From the NCBI GenBank assembly GCA_964591565.1, contig CAZQEC010000001.1:1-52150 (forward strand): DNA of 52,150 nt, in the 5' to 3' direction. Numbering within the stretch: position 1 is the first letter of the stretch; the number at the start of each line of letters is the position of its first letter. Below, piece by piece: positions 50,526-52,150 of this stretch. Under the pieces are notes generated by a model. The model did no database searches, had not been told where the DNA came from, and worked only from the letters and a program-made list of their open reading frames with translations. The DNA is from CAZQEC01 sp964591565. GTDB lineage: Bacteria > Patescibacteriota > UBA1384 > CAJBMM01. The position numbers and the translations under genes are program-made.

Positions 50526-52051
50526 GTCGTAAGCTAAAAGCTATTAAATGGATTAATTATTCCAGTCGACAACGCATGAGTCCATTTCCAAATTACTTAT
50601 CAATGGAATCAATTTCAAATGAAATGAAAAAAGTGATCGGGTTTGCCTATCGGGAGATACCATTGGTCTATCAACATAACTTACAAACAGTCTTTATTGA
50701 TGAGGAAGATTATAAAATAGGGGGAAAGTACGTTTTAACCAAAGTACAAGATGACCCTGACTTGTTTAAAAAACTTTCCGCTGAAATTAAAACATTAGGG
50801 GAGCGGTTCATCAATCTGCTTGAGCAGATAATGGAAGATGAATTGCAGTTTTCTACTAGCGAAGAGTTAGCTGAGTGGTTTATAACTTACGCAAAGTACT
50901 ATAAGCAAATCTATTCGCGCTACTTTCCTATTTTGACTGTTGAAACACAACTTTCCGACAAACTCAGAGGGGTTATTGCAAAGCGCAAGCTATCTATTGA
51001 AGAATCGAGTGTCCTCTTTACTTGTTTAACTAATCAACCAGAAGCAATGGTCAATTTACAGGAAGATGTGTCACGTTTATTAATAATTGAACGTATTATA
51101 GATAGACCAATATGGATGAATATTTTTTTGGGAACGATTGAAGATTGCCGAAAAATGCTGGATACAGACCCTCAGCTAATTGATTGCTTGCAATTAATAA
51201 AAGCGCATCAGTCTGCATATTATTGGGTCACACGTGACTATGAAGACCCAATTTTAACTGAGGATGATGTCATAAACAAAATACACCACGACATACAAGA
51301 AAATACGATTGAGAATCTACGACTAAAACGTGCTATGGTACAGGACAATCCGCATAAAATAGCTGAAGCAGAGCAGTTTCTGCAATTAACTAACCAAGAA
51401 AAAAAGTTATTTGAGGCCATGCGCGATGGTATGTACAACAAAGAACAGCGCAAAACTATTGTTTCAAAGTCGCTTTACCACTTTGACAAGGTATTATATG
51501 AAGTGGAACACCGCACAAACATTCCCGTGCGGTTGATTCGATTCATGAAGGTTGATGAGCCACTTTCGGCTCTTAATGGTCAGGATATGCGAGAATTATT
51601 GGAAGAGCGCTTTAAATTATCGGTTTGGCTACCCGCAAGTAAGGCAACTACTCGGGTATTAATTGAAAAAGAGGCACAGCAGTGGGAAAAAATGTTGTTT
51701 GGGTTAATTAAAAACACTACCGAACTCAAAGGTACGCCAATTTCACGAGGTTTTGTAACAGGTACAGCTAAAATAATGATGAACCCAGATGAAGGATCAA
51801 AAATTGTGGCAGGTGATATTATTGTGACAGTTCAGGCTGTGCCGAGCTTTTCGCTGGCAATTTCTCGCGCCGCTGGAATTGTTGCCGATGGTGGTACGGG
51901 GCTTACTTCGCATACTGCTACACTGGCACGTGAGTTCAAAATCCCTGGCATCACTGGTCTAAAAATTGCAACTAAGATCATCAAGGACGGTGATATAATT
52001 GAAGTCAATGGTGACACTGGAGTATTAAGAATTGTCAAAAAACTTAAATAA
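50522..52051 (+). CDS. Swivel-domain protein 7 (long type, diverged active loop)
   Basis: A 509-residue protein. The swivel domain is recognisable (GDIIVTVQAVPSF, then KIIKDGDIIEVNGDTG) but the phosphohistidine loop is altered: GGTGLTSHTATLARE keeps the histidine (His464) while adding a residue and replacing the usual CHAAI/SHAAI context. The N-terminal part has YYWVTRDYEDPIL (the W motif) and a helical stretch. The start is GTG within the previous stop (GTGA). It may bind a different acceptor or have lost catalysis. Confidence 0.88.
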   Translation: MSRKLKAIKWINYSSRQRMSPFPNYLSMESISNEMKKVIGFAYREIPLVYQHNLQTVFIDEEDYKIGGKYVLTKVQDDPDLFKKLSAEIKTLGERFINLLEQIMEDELQFSTSEELAEWFITYAKYYKQIYSRYFPILTVETQLSDKLRGVIAKRKLSIEESSVLFTCLTNQPEAMVNLQEDVSRLLIIERIIDRPIWMNIFLGTIEDCRKMLDTDPQLIDCLQLIKAHQSAYYWVTRDYEDPILTEDDVINKIHHDIQENTIENLRLKRAMVQDNPHKIAEAEQFLQLTNQEKKLFEAMRDGMYNKEQRKTIVSKSLYHFDKVLYEVEHRTNIPVRLIRFMKVDEPLSALNGQDMRELLEERFKLSVWLPASKATTRVLIEKEAQQWEKMLFGLIKNTTELKGTPISRGFVTGTAKIMMNPDEGSKIVAGDIIVTVQAVPSFSLAISRAAGIVADGGTGLTSHTATLAREFKIPGITGLKIATKIIKDGDIIEVNGDTGVLRIVKKLK

Positions 52052-52063
52052 GTTAGGAGTATA

Positions 52064-52150
52064 ATGTCGCTAGAACACTCAGCAGAAGGACAGACAGTGG
52101 GTAATCCAGAAAAAAAGGAGATTCCTTTGCAATTGCCGATCCTTGAGTTG
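52064..52150 (+). CDS. Start of a further gene, cut by the window edge
   Basis: An ATG at 52064, seven bases or so after TTAGGAG, opens a frame that continues to the window end (29 codons: MSLEHSAEGQTVG...). It is 12 nt after swivel protein 7, so the array transcription unit continues. Too short to identify. Confidence 0.6.
   Translation, partial: MSLEHSAEGQTVGNPEKKEIPLQLPILEL

Noticed and set aside
1..52150. Recoded TGA (Gly or Trp), as in some CPR lineages
   Set aside because: Many genes end properly at TGA at family-expected positions (for example the toxin at 6837 and the PIN toxin at 48949), and tryptophan and glycine codons are standard.

Overview
The window looks like a chromosomal segment of an anaerobic or fermentative bacterium with a Gram-positive-like envelope, most plausibly a member of the Candidate Phyla Radiation (Patescibacteria). 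This rests on inference: an LPxTG surface protein beside a sortase, an oxygen-sensitive class III ribonucleotide reductase, several probably leaderless promoters (-10 box 5-6 nt before the ATG), small intergenic hairpin repeats of a kind I recall from such genomes, and a 10-N scaffold gap typical of metagenome assemblies. TGA is used as a normal stop, so the code is standard. No rRNA, tRNA or CRISPR array was seen.

Layout. 0-11 kb: a secreted 2,239-residue WapA/RHS-type polymorphic toxin with a nuclease-like tip, a string of probable immunity genes, then a displaced 'orphan' RHS tip cassette with its own downstream immunity candidate. 11-16 kb: an accessory island scattered with a GGGGACGGTTCT repeat family, holding a DUF2314-like gene, a leucine-rich-repeat gene, HtpX and a coiled-coil protein. 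15.6-17.9 kb: a membrane-anchored metzincin, an RDD membrane protein and SppA in one operon. 18-20.7 kb: a MacB/LolD-like ABC exporter and a DJ-1/PfpI protein. 20.7-25.2 kb: a giant LPxTG surface protein divergent from its likely sortase. 25.2-26 kb: a REP-type Y1 transposase bounded by perfect 38-bp inverted repeats. 26-30.3 kb: nrdG-nrdD, an ArsR-like regulator and a sigma-70 factor. 30.4-36.8 kb: two secreted proteins built from a two-cysteine repeat, an exonuclease, an AstE-like hydrolase, a zinc alcohol dehydrogenase, an unlisted 47-residue gene with its own promoter and terminator, and a DsbB-DsbA-like pair. 36.9 kb to the right edge: Fic, then the unusual array.

The main discovery candidate is the array from 37,972 to the right end. 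One gene encodes only the ATP-grasp half of a PEP synthase/pyruvate phosphate dikinase. It is followed by seven genes that each end in the phosphohistidine swivel domain but begin with divergent helical regions. No gene carries the PEP/pyruvate TIM-barrel domain. Between them lie an N-formylglutamate amidohydrolase-like gene, two histidine-phosphatase genes and an AbrB-PIN toxin-antitoxin pair, mostly joined by 1-8 nt overlaps. My hypothesis is a split, modular dikinase: one shared ATP-using subunit charges several swivel subunits, each of which phosphorylates a different acceptor, by analogy with rifampin phosphotransferase. Neither the biochemistry nor the acceptors can be read from sequence.
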